This document shows positions 13,561 to 22,221 of a DNA stretch of 64,000 bases, one piece after another (positions within the stretch are counted from its first letter, which is position 1; the number at the start of each line of letters is the position of its first letter). The notes beneath the pieces are model-generated. The model worked only from the letters and a program-made list of their open reading frames with translations. It searched no databases and was not told the origin of the DNA. Origin of the DNA: a virus; the IMG/VR virus record IMGVR_UViG_3300037808_001516, positions 1 through 64,000 of that record. One strand, 5' to 3'. The position numbers and the translations under genes are program-made.

Positions 13561-14185
13561 ATCGTTTAGAGTAGCAGGTATCGAAATATTCATAAAAGAC
13601 GAGGTAAAAGAGAATGTATCTGTTAGGAAAGTAGTAGAAAAACTTTATTCTTTGATTCCTCGGGCCCTGCTGTTGAACGTAAGGTCAATACACATCGGAC
13701 AATTCTCAGAATTAAAGAGCAGAAATTTGCAAGCCATGTATGAGAATTCAACTATATTTGCGACAAACGAACAAAGCTCAAACGAAGATCTTCTAGATGA
13801 TTTGATACACGAGGTGGCTCATTCTGTTGAAGAACTATATTCAAGCTTTATATATGACGACGATCAGATAAAAAAAGAGTTTCTGCAAAAAAGAAAACAA
13901 ATGTGGATAACTTTAAAGGGCAAAGGTTTCGAAATAGAGCTGGAAAAGTTTTTGAACGTTAAATATGTGGAAGATTTTGATATGTTTTTATATAAAGAGG
14001 TTGGATATCCTTTATTGTCTTCCGTGGTAGCTAGTTTATTTTATTCGCCATATGCAGCAACTTCTTTGAGAGAGTATTTTGCAAATGGCTTCGAATCGTT
14101 TTTTATGAACAAGGACATTGGCAGATTAAAGAATATCAGCCCAACTTTATATAAAAAGATTTCTAAATTATCAATGAGGAGTTAA
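13517..14185 (+). CDS. zincin metallopeptidase
   Basis: A 222-residue protein with the metzincin/gluzincin signature DLIHEVAHSVEEL (H98-E99-x-x-H102) and a downstream acid in SLREYFANGFESFF (E186 or E193) that would complete the zinc site, the arrangement of anthrax-lethal-factor-like and phage M-type zincins. The HEVAH and glutamate helices are about 85 residues apart. No export signal is present, so it acts in the host cytoplasm or as a virion or prohead protein. The start overlaps the previous gene by 44 bases; a later start is possible since the first 20 residues are not obviously conserved. Substrate unknown. Confidence 0.72.
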   Translation: MTKVEYIKQKQLQAKSFRVAGIEIFIKDEVKENVSVRKVVEKLYSLIPRALLLNVRSIHIGQFSELKSRNLQAMYENSTIFATNEQSSNEDLLDDLIHEVAHSVEELYSSFIYDDDQIKKEFLQKRKQMWITLKGKGFEIELEKFLNVKYVEDFDMFLYKEVGYPLLSSVVASLFYSPYAATSLREYFANGFESFFMNKDIGRLKNISPTLYKKISKLSMRS

Positions 14186-14190
14186 AGGGA

Positions 14191-14523
14191 ATGTTTAAAG
14201 AACAAATAGTGCAAGAAAAAGATATATTAAAAATTACGATCTCAATTCAAAGAAGGGTGCACGCCATAGAAAAGAAAGTAATTTACACCGGTGATCATAG
14301 AGAACTAATACCCGAGGACCTACTTGGAAAGGTAAAACTTATCTTTTCACCTGAAAAGAAAATATCTAACATGAATAAAGAAAAGTACACAAATATTGGC
14401 ACTTGGACTTACGAGATAGAGAAAAGTGAACCAGCAACTAAAAGCCGTCGAATTAGAAAAACAAAAGACTCGACAACCTCTTCGAAACGTGGTACAATAA
14501 GGAAACCAACTAAAAAAGAGTAA
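14191..14523 (+). CDS. unknown basic protein (110 aa)
   Basis: A 110-residue protein behind gaggagttaaaggga. Residues 1-80 look like a small alpha/beta fold (DILKITISIQRRVHAIEKKV). Residues 80-110 are Lys/Arg/Ser/Thr-rich (SRRIRKTKDSTTSSKRGTIR), likely disordered and nucleic-acid binding. No family recognised. It lies between the zincin and the RecB-type nuclease, four bases from the latter. Confidence 0.6.
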   Translation: MFKEQIVQEKDILKITISIQRRVHAIEKKVIYTGDHRELIPEDLLGKVKLIFSPEKKISNMNKEKYTNIGTWTYEIEKSEPATKSRRIRKTKDSTTSSKRGTIRKPTKKE

Positions 14524-14526
14524 TAA

Positions 14527-15309
14527 ATGTCAGAAGTAAAAAGAATTAGCTTTTCGGAACTTAAGAACTGGAAAGAATGCCCACACAGACACAAGTTGAT
14601 CTACATAGACAAGCTTCCATATTTCTCCGGAAACGAATACACTGCTTTCGGAACAGCCATTCATGCGGTTTGTGAAGAGATAGTGCCAGACAATTCTAGG
14701 AATGCTATGGAAATCTTTGAATTAAATTTTATCAAAGAACTTACACAACTTAAAGACGAGGGACATCAACTTAACGCTGAGATGGTCAGCGACATGAGAC
14801 AGCAAGCTAAACCAATTTGTGAACAGATAATTCCAGCAGTAAAAGATCATTTCGGTGAGTTTGAAGTTGTGTCGGTTGAAGAGCAATTGCTAGAGCCGAT
14901 GGATGATATCGAGTCTTACGGAAAGAAGTTTAAGGGGTTTATTGACATGGTGATAAAGACACCAGACGGAAAGCATCATATCATAGATTGGAAAACTTGT
15001 TCATGGGGTTGGTCTCGCGACAAGAAGTCAGATCCCATGACTACATATCAGTTAACATATTATAAAAACTACTTTTCAAAAAAGCATAAAATAGACCCTA
15101 AGGATATAGAAACGTATTTTGTACTACTTAAGAGAACAGCGAAGAAAGATAATGTAGAAGTGCTGAGAACTACATCTGGTCCAAAAAAGACATCAAATTC
15201 ATTAAAAGTTTTGCAAAATGCTGTTATAAACATAGAGAAAGGTCTTAAAATTAAGAATCGCCTTAGTTGTAGATATTGTAAATTTCACAAAACGGAACAT
15301 TGTAAATGA
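14527..15309 (+). CDS. PD-(D/E)XK exonuclease with Fe-S cluster (RecB/Cas4-like)
   Basis: A 260-residue single-domain nuclease of the PDDEXK_1/Cas4-AddB type. Catalytic residues visible: H46 (GTAIHAVCE), D140 (KGFIDMV) and D154-x-K156 (IIDWKT). Cysteines C18 (WKECPHRH), C248, C251 and C259 (SCRYCKFHKTEHC) fit the one-plus-three Cys pattern that holds a [4Fe-4S] cluster in these nucleases. It would degrade or process DNA ends in replication, recombination or host-DNA breakdown. It needs an Fe-S cluster, which gives a functional link to the iscU gene at the left edge. Its end overlaps the first glycosyltransferase (ATGA), so the glycan island may be read from the same transcript. Confidence 0.85.
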   Translation: MSEVKRISFSELKNWKECPHRHKLIYIDKLPYFSGNEYTAFGTAIHAVCEEIVPDNSRNAMEIFELNFIKELTQLKDEGHQLNAEMVSDMRQQAKPICEQIIPAVKDHFGEFEVVSVEEQLLEPMDDIESYGKKFKGFIDMVIKTPDGKHHIIDWKTCSWGWSRDKKSDPMTTYQLTYYKNYFSKKHKIDPKDIETYFVLLKRTAKKDNVEVLRTTSGPKKTSNSLKVLQNAVINIEKGLKIKNRLSCRYCKFHKTEHCK

Positions 15310-16562
15310 CAGAAAAAAAGAGAATTTTAGTTATAGCGGATTCCCCGCTAGTACCTTCTGGTGTGGGTACACAGACAAAATATATGATAGAAGCTATGGT
15401 CAGAACAGGAGAGTTTAAATTCTTTTGTCTCGCCGGCGCCATAAAACACGCAGATTATAGAACAGTCAAGGTTTCTCCTTATGAAGAAGATTGGCAAATA
15501 AAGCCTGTTGACGGCTACGGAAACGAACAGATAGTAAGACAAATAGTGCAAGATTACAAACCAGACGCTATCTGGTTTATGACAGATCCCAGGTTCTATG
15601 TATGGCTTTGGGAGATGTCTTCTGAAATAAGAAAAAACGTCCCTATGATATATTATCACGTTTGGGACAATTATCCCTATCCCAACTATAACAAGAAATA
15701 CTACGACGCAAATGATATGATTTGCACAATCAGCAAAGTTACGGATGACATAGTGAGAACAGTTTCACCGGACGTCCAGTGCGTGAGAATCCCGCACTCT
15801 GTTGATACTAATATCTTTTGTGATAAAGGACCCACAAGCAGATCTGAAATGAGAAAGAAAATGGCATCAGACCATGAAGGTAAGGTGATATTTTTTTGGA
15901 ACAATAGAAACGCCAGAAGAAAACAATCTGGATCTTTGATATTTTGGTTTAAAGACTTTTTGGATAGGGTTGGACATGACAAAGCAATATTGGTGATGCA
16001 CACAGAACCGAAGGATCCCAACGGCCAAGACTTGGAGGCCATATTGGAGAACTTAGGGTTAAAGGACGGACAGGTTCTGTTATCGACACAGAAGATGCCA
16101 CCAGAGGACCTGGCTAAAGTTTATAGTGCCTGTGATTGTACTATTAATATTTCAGATGCAGAAGGTTTTGGTCTGGCTACTTTAGAATCTTTAGCCTCTG
16201 AAACTCCCATAATTGTAAACATGACCGGAGGATTACAGGAGCAAGTGACTGATGGCGAAAACTGGTTTGGCATTGGGTTGGAACCATCCTCTAAAGCAAT
16301 TATCGGATCTCAAGATGTTCCGTACATTTATGAAGATAGGCTTAACGGAGATCAGGTTGTAGACGCCTTAGAAAGGTTTATAGGACTTTCGAAAGAAGAA
16401 AGAGAAGAGATGGGAAAACAAGGAAGAAAACATGTTTTAGAAAATTATGGTTTTTCACAATATTCAGGATTGTGGTATCAGGCGTTCCAAGACGTGTTCA
16501 CTCGCTGCGGATCTTGGGAAAACAGAAAAGGATATAAGCACTGGAGTTTTGAAGAATTATGA
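15306..16562 (+). CDS. GT4-family glycosyltransferase (GT-B fold)
   Basis: A 418-residue enzyme. The N-terminal domain begins KRILVIADSPLVPSGVGTQT, the Gly-rich loop typical of GT-B enzymes. The C-terminal domain holds the EX7E nucleotide-sugar motif AEGFGLATLE (E286, E294). It ends with the family segment FSQYSGLWYQAFQDVF. It transfers a sugar from an NDP donor to a glycan or protein acceptor in the cytoplasm; donor and acceptor cannot be read from sequence. It is the first gene of a 14-kb glycan island and overlaps both neighbours by ATGA. Very similar in layout to the next gene, so the two may add successive sugars. It could also modify phage DNA bases, but the island context favours a polysaccharide or glycoprotein. 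Confidence 0.82.
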   Translation: MTEKKRILVIADSPLVPSGVGTQTKYMIEAMVRTGEFKFFCLAGAIKHADYRTVKVSPYEEDWQIKPVDGYGNEQIVRQIVQDYKPDAIWFMTDPRFYVWLWEMSSEIRKNVPMIYYHVWDNYPYPNYNKKYYDANDMICTISKVTDDIVRTVSPDVQCVRIPHSVDTNIFCDKGPTSRSEMRKKMASDHEGKVIFFWNNRNARRKQSGSLIFWFKDFLDRVGHDKAILVMHTEPKDPNGQDLEAILENLGLKDGQVLLSTQKMPPEDLAKVYSACDCTINISDAEGFGLATLESLASETPIIVNMTGGLQEQVTDGENWFGIGLEPSSKAIIGSQDVPYIYEDRLNGDQVVDALERFIGLSKEEREEMGKQGRKHVLENYGFSQYSGLWYQAFQDVFTRCGSWENRKGYKHWSFEEL

Positions 16563-17854
16563 TTAAAGTATTATTAGAGGCACCAATACTAACTCAGTCT
16601 GGATACGGGGAACATTCTCGATTAGTATTCAGATCACTACAGTTAATGGAAAACGTGAGAGTATATACGAACCCACTAAATTGGGGGCAAACGTCCTGGG
16701 CAAGCTCTATAGAACCAGAAACAAAAGATCAGATTGATAGATCACTTGAGAGAATGTCAGAGTATATCCAAATATCAAACAACGCTGGACAAAACCCATC
16801 TTTCGATATGCAGATACATGTCGGCATACCCTCAGAATTTGAAAAGAAGGCCAAGTATTCTGTTATGGTCACAGCTGGTATTGAGACGGATAGGGTGTCT
16901 CCTGAGTGGATTGTCAGAACCCACAGAGGAATTGACAAGATCATAGTCCCATCCGAGCATTCAAAGTTGGGCTTTACAGAAACAAGTTACGAAGCACTCA
17001 ATCAATCCACCAATCAGAAGACGATTTTAGAATGTTCGTGTCCAGTGGATGTAATTCCCTACCCTGCTAAGGAAGTCTCACCGATCACCTTAGATTTCGA
17101 AACAGACACTGATTTTAACTTTGTCTCAATCGCTCTGCTCGGCCCTAGGAAGAATCTCGAAAATATGCTAAGGTGGTTTGTTGAGGAGTTCAAGGACGAA
17201 AATGTCGGACTGGTACTAAAAACAGGTCAGGTTAAAGGATCCCCGGCGGACAGAGACAGGACAACTAGACACATCAGGAATGTATTGGCAAATCATGTAG
17301 ATAGAAAGTGTAAGGTCTACCTTTTACACGGAGACTTGGAAGAAAACGAGATACACTCGTTGTTTACCCGCGATGACATTCACGCATATGTTACTGCGAC
17401 TCATGGAGAGGGATATGGATTACCCGTATTCGAAGCAGCCTGCGCCGGATTGCCAATAGTCGCGACGAACTGGTCCGCACACACAGAATTTTTGACGGCT
17501 CCGTATAAAGAGGGTGGTAAAATTAAAAACAAGAAATTGTTTGCAAAGGTAGACTTTGATTTAAACAAGATCCCAAACCACGTAGTATGGAAGGATATAC
17601 TAATAGAGGGATCCCAATGGGCCTACCCGAAAGAGAAATCATTCAAGGAGCAGATAAGAAAAGTTTACAAGAACCACGGCATGTACAAATCTTGGGCAAA
17701 GTCCCTACAGGAGAGCATTAAAGAAACTCACGAGAAAAATAAGATATTGACAGCGATGTTAAATTCTGTGATGACTACAATTCCAGATGGTGAAAGACAG
17801 ATTCTGTTGTCTCCAGACGACGCCCCACAAGAGGATGTGGTGGTATTCGAGTGA
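16559..17854 (+). CDS. GT4-family glycosyltransferase (GT-B fold)
   Basis: A 431-residue enzyme with the N-terminal motif APILTQSGYGEHSR and the EX7E motif GEGYGLPVFE (E284, E292) followed by AACAGLPIVATNWSAH, a strong GT4 signature. Residues 195-200 (GPRKNLE) are the inter-domain donor loop. It overlaps the preceding gene by ATGA and the following by GTGA. No membrane segment, so cytoplasmic. The donor sugar is unknown. Likely paralogous to the preceding enzyme. Confidence 0.82.
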   Translation: MIKVLLEAPILTQSGYGEHSRLVFRSLQLMENVRVYTNPLNWGQTSWASSIEPETKDQIDRSLERMSEYIQISNNAGQNPSFDMQIHVGIPSEFEKKAKYSVMVTAGIETDRVSPEWIVRTHRGIDKIIVPSEHSKLGFTETSYEALNQSTNQKTILECSCPVDVIPYPAKEVSPITLDFETDTDFNFVSIALLGPRKNLENMLRWFVEEFKDENVGLVLKTGQVKGSPADRDRTTRHIRNVLANHVDRKCKVYLLHGDLEENEIHSLFTRDDIHAYVTATHGEGYGLPVFEAACAGLPIVATNWSAHTEFLTAPYKEGGKIKNKKLFAKVDFDLNKIPNHVVWKDILIEGSQWAYPKEKSFKEQIRKVYKNHGMYKSWAKSLQESIKETHEKNKILTAMLNSVMTTIPDGERQILLSPDDAPQEDVVVFE

Positions 17855-19452
17855 GCAGAGTACATTTTATAGCAGACTTCTTTTCAGACGAAGTCTCAGG
17901 AGGAGCAGAATTAGTAGATTCAGTTTTGTGCAACTTTCTCACAAGTAGAGGTGTGGATGTAATAAAATTAAGATCTTTCGATACAGACAGTATAAAATTA
18001 TCACTATCTGAAGAGTCGTACTACATAATTTCTAATTTTACGGGCATGAGTGATGAGGTAAAGGACTTATTGAAAAATTCAAGGTACTCTATTTTTGAAC
18101 ATGATCACAAATATTTGACAACAAGGGATCCGTCGTTATTTCCAAATTTTCAAGCGCCAAGCAATGCAATAATAAACAGAGATTTTTACGCTCACGCTAA
18201 TAGGGTGTTTTGCCAATCAAAGAAACACAAGGAAGTAGTGGAGAGTAACCTGCAGTTGAACAACATCGTAAATCTAGGATGTAGTCTATGGTCAGAAGAA
18301 GAGTTAAATTGTTTAGAGTCCGCTCTAGAATCTGAAAAAATAAACAAAGCCGCGATTATGCAGTCTCATAATGAAATAAAAGGACAGGCAGAATCGGTAC
18401 AATATTGTGAAAAAAATAATGTTGATTTTGATCTATTACCCGGTATGCCATACGGACAGTTTGTTAGTGCACTAGCTCAGTATGATAAGATAGTTTTTTT
18501 CCCAAAAGTCTTAGAGAGTTTTAGCAGGCTAGCAGTAGAGGCTAGAGTTTTGAATTGTTCACTGGTGACTAATAACCTACTAGGATGCACTTCAGAACCA
18601 TGGTTCAAGCAAAAGAAGGGCAGAGAGTTATTAAGCTTCTTAAGAACAAAGAAAAGAGAGATATTAGAAAAGATATTTCAAGAAGTATCACCAAGAAATC
18701 AGTTTGACAAAGAGGGGATTACAGTCATATTGAATTCCTATAGAAGGCCTTATAACCTTGAGATGCAGATAAAGGCGATCAGAGAGCAAACAGTTAAGCC
18801 GGCTCAGATCTGGTTGTGGGTAAATGCACATGAAGATAACGAGAACTTTGATTATAGCAAACTTGACGTAGACAGAATTTTTAATAATGATCACAACTGG
18901 AAGTTCTATGGTCGCTTTGCAGCTGCATTGTTGATAGACACGGAGCACGTAGCAATCTTCGATGATGACACCGTCCCCGGAAATCAATGGTTTGATAATT
19001 GTTTGTCGACAATGGCTACACAGCCCGGAATCCTAGGTTCTGCCGGCGTAACTTTGAATGACAAATTCTACGTACAACATGATCGATGTGGGTGGCCATC
19101 ACAAAATTCGGAAACGACAAGAGTGGACCTTGTCGGTCATGCATGGTTTTTTAAAAGAGAATGGTTGCAATACCTCTGGAGGGAAAAACCAACAACATGG
19201 GATAACGGAGAAGATATACAATTTTCATACTTAGCACAGAAATATGGAAATATTCAAACTTTTTGCCCACCTCATCCTCCTAATAACAAAGCCTTACACG
19301 GTTCAATACTTGGCAATGAATTAGGCATCGACAACAAAGCGACATCTACAAACAACGCAGTGTCGCATAATCAGTTCTTTAATGAAAGAGATGTCTGTGT
19401 TCAAACAGCGATTAAAGGTGGTTGGAAAACTGTCAGGGAGATAAAGGTTTGA
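17851..19452 (+). CDS. two-domain glycosyltransferase (GT-B plus GT-A)
   Basis: 533 residues, GTG start overlapping the previous stop (GTGA). Residues 1-275 resemble a GT-B enzyme: SGGAELVDSVL near the N-terminus and EX7E in LESFSRLAVE (E222, E230). Residues 288-520 are a GT2-type GT-A domain: GITVILNSYRRPYNLEMQIK, the DxD motif AIFDDDTVPG (D371-D373) and the acidic base region NGEDIQFSYLAQKYG. Such fusions usually make a disaccharide unit on one acceptor. The C-terminal sequence is complete. The next gene starts inside its last codons. Confidence 0.8.
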   Translation: MSRVHFIADFFSDEVSGGAELVDSVLCNFLTSRGVDVIKLRSFDTDSIKLSLSEESYYIISNFTGMSDEVKDLLKNSRYSIFEHDHKYLTTRDPSLFPNFQAPSNAIINRDFYAHANRVFCQSKKHKEVVESNLQLNNIVNLGCSLWSEEELNCLESALESEKINKAAIMQSHNEIKGQAESVQYCEKNNVDFDLLPGMPYGQFVSALAQYDKIVFFPKVLESFSRLAVEARVLNCSLVTNNLLGCTSEPWFKQKKGRELLSFLRTKKREILEKIFQEVSPRNQFDKEGITVILNSYRRPYNLEMQIKAIREQTVKPAQIWLWVNAHEDNENFDYSKLDVDRIFNNDHNWKFYGRFAAALLIDTEHVAIFDDDTVPGNQWFDNCLSTMATQPGILGSAGVTLNDKFYVQHDRCGWPSQNSETTRVDLVGHAWFFKREWLQYLWREKPTTWDNGEDIQFSYLAQKYGNIQTFCPPHPPNNKALHGSILGNELGIDNKATSTNNAVSHNQFFNERDVCVQTAIKGGWKTVREIKV

Positions 19453-20444
19453 TTTTAATAAGTTTCGGAACCCGACCAGAGTGGATAAAAGTAAGGCCAC
19501 TTATTCAGAAGTTTGATGGAAAAATTCCATACAAACTGTTGTTTACAGGGCAGCATGAGAGCCTCTTGTCAAAGGTGAATGATCAAGCAGATCTAGTTAA
19601 ATTAGATATAAAACAAGGATCCAATAGGTTAGACTCCATAGTCGAATCTGTGATGAACCTAGATCACATCTTCGAGGGAATAACTTCCGTACTTGTTCAG
19701 GGAGACACCACCTCTGCTTTCTCTATTGCACTCGCTGCTTTCCATAGGAAGATAAAAGTTATTCATCTCGAAGCGGGACTGAGAACGTATGACAAGAGGC
19801 AGCCTTATCCAGAAGAGTTTAATAGGCAATCTATTTCTAGAATTGCGGACATTCACTTGTGCCCAACAAGCACGTCAAAAGTATTTTTAGAGAATGAATC
19901 AACTCAGGGCAAGATTGAAGTTGTAGGGAATACGGTATTAGATAACCTTGTAGATTTAAAGCCTACATATTCAAACAAAGTCGTAGTGACAATGCATCGA
20001 AGAGAGAATCACGATATTATGGACAAATGGTTTGCAGAAATAGACAAACTAGCACAACAAAATCCAGATTTAGAGTTCATAATACCCTTGCACCCAAACC
20101 CAAACGTTCAAAAGTTCAGAGATTTGCTCAAGAGTGTTAAAGTTGTTGATCCAATGGAGTATGAAGAGTTTGTTGCTCTTCTTGCCGAGACAAAATTTGT
20201 AATTACCGACTCCGGAGGATTACAAGAAGAAACTAGCTTTCTATCAAAGAAATGTATTGTCTGCCGGCAGAAAACGGAAAGACTAGAGGGTATTGATAGT
20301 TTTGCCTATCTGTGTTCAGAACCGTCAAAACTTCAAGGTTTGTTTGAAAAAGTAAATCATGATCACATCCCTACTGGAAAGTGTCCATATGGCGACGGAG
20401 AAGCTGCATCTAAAATCTACAGGATTCTAAAAGATGAAGTATAA
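19449..20444 (+). CDS. wecB: UDP-N-acetylglucosamine 2-epimerase
   Basis: Non-hydrolysing WecB/MnaA family, which interconverts UDP-GlcNAc and UDP-ManNAc. Signatures: FGTRPEWIKVRPLI at the N-terminus, VQGDTTSAFSIALAAF (catalytic Asp), HLEAGLRT and PEEFNRQ (catalytic Glu residues), VTMHRRENH (catalytic His) and TDSGGLQEE in the nucleotide site. I set the start at TTG 19449, which gives MILISFGTRPEW as in relatives and overlaps the previous stop as TTGA; starting earlier adds nine unconserved residues. Length 331 against about 370 for E. coli WecB. It may supply ManNAc for the phage glycan. Confidence 0.9.
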   Translation: MILISFGTRPEWIKVRPLIQKFDGKIPYKLLFTGQHESLLSKVNDQADLVKLDIKQGSNRLDSIVESVMNLDHIFEGITSVLVQGDTTSAFSIALAAFHRKIKVIHLEAGLRTYDKRQPYPEEFNRQSISRIADIHLCPTSTSKVFLENESTQGKIEVVGNTVLDNLVDLKPTYSNKVVVTMHRRENHDIMDKWFAEIDKLAQQNPDLEFIIPLHPNPNVQKFRDLLKSVKVVDPMEYEEFVALLAETKFVITDSGGLQEETSFLSKKCIVCRQKTERLEGIDSFAYLCSEPSKLQGLFEKVNHDHIPTGKCPYGDGEAASKIYRILKDEV

Positions 20445-21210
20445 AAAAGATTTTTTTAATTTACTGGCAAAACTCCGTTCCGGTGAAAATTTTGCATATA
20501 CTAGGTTTTCCGACGGAGAAATTTGTGTTATGCAAGACCAGGAACTTCGGCTAGCATCCGACCACGTAGTCGTGGGTCCAAAAATTTATGGTTTCGGATA
20601 TTCAGAAGATGACCACAAGCACTATGATCCAAACAAGCATGGTTTTTTGAAAGACGCCCTGATTGATGCCTACAAATTTAAACACAAAGACTATTACGTT
20701 GGGGGCATATGCAACGGCTGCACCTGCGCATCTAAGGAGTTTGCATCGTGGATGCATGATCTCTATGGAGAGGTCGACGATAATTTGACTTCTACAAACC
20801 TCTTGGTTAATTCAAATTACCCACTGTTTGTTCAGAATTTCATACCTATTCTTAAAGGAAAGAAAGTCGTGCTAGTGTGTAGTGAAAATGCAAAGATTAA
20901 TCAAATGGGATTTGATATTATAAAAGATTTTAGAGTGGGAAAGAATTGCATAGTTAATGACCACCATCTGATTGAGGAGATCTCTCAATGGATTTTTGAA
21001 AACGAAATTGAGGACCATGTGTTTTTGTTTTCTGCTAGCAGTCTAAGTGAAGTTCTTATACACAATCTATTCAAGTCCAGCCAAGACAACACATATATAG
21101 ATATCGGAACCACCCTTCACCCATATATGGGCTTGGATATAGCACGTGACTACTTAAAAGCATACCATCACAACCTGCCACACCCAGACTTGAGAAGCTC
21201 CTGTGTGTAG
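20434..21210 (+). CDS. GT-D-type glycosyltransferase (DUF1792-like)
   Basis: 258 residues. The N-terminal FAYTRFSDGEICVM (20-33) matches the RxGDGE-type motif (R24, D27, E29) of the GT-D fold described for streptococcal DUF1792 glucosyltransferases, where D-x-E binds metal and donor. The middle has a Rossmann-like strand KKVVLVCSENAKI (about 148-160). The C-terminus is YIDIGTTLHPYMGLD, similar to the family end. It overlaps wecB by 11 bases and the next gene by 8. Family call moderately confident; sugar unknown. Confidence 0.65.
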   Translation: MKYKKDFFNLLAKLRSGENFAYTRFSDGEICVMQDQELRLASDHVVVGPKIYGFGYSEDDHKHYDPNKHGFLKDALIDAYKFKHKDYYVGGICNGCTCASKEFASWMHDLYGEVDDNLTSTNLLVNSNYPLFVQNFIPILKGKKVVLVCSENAKINQMGFDIIKDFRVGKNCIVNDHHLIEEISQWIFENEIEDHVFLFSASSLSEVLIHNLFKSSQDNTYIDIGTTLHPYMGLDIARDYLKAYHHNLPHPDLRSSCV

Positions 21211-21601
21211 TGCGAACAAGAGGTTGGTTAAAAACGAACAAAAATATTGGCCATTTATAAGAAAGCTTAGAAACGATAAGAGAGTCAAAGAGGGGTTTGT
21301 CTCTCAGCAACACATATCAGAAGAGGATCATGAAGATTTTATGAAAGATCATGGTGATAAATACTACATTTGTTTAGTAGGAGACGTGCCGGCAGGTTTC
21401 GTCGGGTCCATTATGGGAGACATAAGGGTAGCAACTGATCCCTGCTATCAAGGCAAGGGTGTGGGAAAATTTATGATTTCCGAAATATTGTTAAAATTTC
21501 CTGATTCATATGCTAAAGTTAAGACAGAAAACAAGGCCAGTCTTGCTTTATTTGAGTCTTGTGGTTTTAAGAAAAAATATTTCATTTTAGAGAGAGAGTA
21601 A
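21203..21601 (+). CDS. GNAT-family N-acetyltransferase
   Basis: A 132-residue protein from GTG 21203 (8-base overlap with the previous gene). A typical GNAT core is seen: YYICLVGDVPAGFVGSIMGD strands, then the acetyl-CoA loop VATDPCYQGKGVGKFMIS (Q/RxxGxG/A as QGKGVG), and the C-terminal VKTENKASLALFESCGFKKK. In sugar loci this family acetylates amino sugars (PseH/WecD type). An amino sugar could be made by the DegT-like enzyme encoded immediately downstream. Confidence 0.78.
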   Translation: MCSANKRLVKNEQKYWPFIRKLRNDKRVKEGFVSQQHISEEDHEDFMKDHGDKYYICLVGDVPAGFVGSIMGDIRVATDPCYQGKGVGKFMISEILLKFPDSYAKVKTENKASLALFESCGFKKKYFILERE

Positions 21602-22221
21602 TGCTCCATAATCCATACAAAATAGTTAAGATGTTTGAAGAAGAAGTTGCGCATTATACTGGCGCCCCACTAGCAGTTTCAGTGAACAGTTGTACCAACG
21701 CCTTGTTCCTAGCATGCAAATGGAACAAGGTAGCCGGTAAAGAAGTTATACTACCGAAGAGAACTTACTTATCACCGCCACAGTCTGTTTTACAAGCTGG
21801 CGGCGACCTGGTGTTTGAAGACAAAGAATGGGAAGGCATATATCAATTGAAGCCGTTTCCGATTTACGACGCAGCAAAGCGATTGACATCTAAAATGTAC
21901 ATACCTGGTACAATGATGTGTTTATCTTTTCACATAAAGAAACACCTAAAAATAGGGAAGGGCGGCATGATACTGTTGGACGACCCCGAAGCAGCGAAAT
22001 GGCTAAAAGCCAGAAGATACGAAGGTCGCACTGACGGATTAAGATATCACGAAGACCAAATATATGAAGAAGGTTGGAACTTATACATGACACCAGAACA
22101 AGCGGCCAGGGGTCTTACATTAATGCAAAACTACCCAGAACATGTTCCAGATATTCCAGAGGATCCACCATATAGAGATTTGACTGAGTTTGAATTATTT
22201 AAGAACATAAAGGTTTTATAA
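21601..22221 (+). CDS. short DegT/DnrJ/EryC1-family aminotransferase
   Basis: 206 residues. NPYKIVKMFEEEVAHYTGAP and SVNSCTNALFLAC are the N-terminal substrate and PLP-phosphate region. IYDAAKRL keeps the PLP-binding Asp (D90). SFHIKKHLKIGKGGMIL contains the expected Schiff-base lysine K114 and the GGM turn. Normal sugar aminotransferases have about 370 residues; here the C-terminal domain is reduced to about 70 residues, so it could be a minimal form, an inactive relative or a truncated gene. There is no frameshift, the stop abuts the next start, and the motifs are intact, so I favour a functional short version. It starts at the base following the GNAT stop region (TAATG). Confidence 0.72.
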   Translation: MLHNPYKIVKMFEEEVAHYTGAPLAVSVNSCTNALFLACKWNKVAGKEVILPKRTYLSPPQSVLQAGGDLVFEDKEWEGIYQLKPFPIYDAAKRLTSKMYIPGTMMCLSFHIKKHLKIGKGGMILLDDPEAAKWLKARRYEGRTDGLRYHEDQIYEEGWNLYMTPEQAARGLTLMQNYPEHVPDIPEDPPYRDLTEFELFKNIKVL

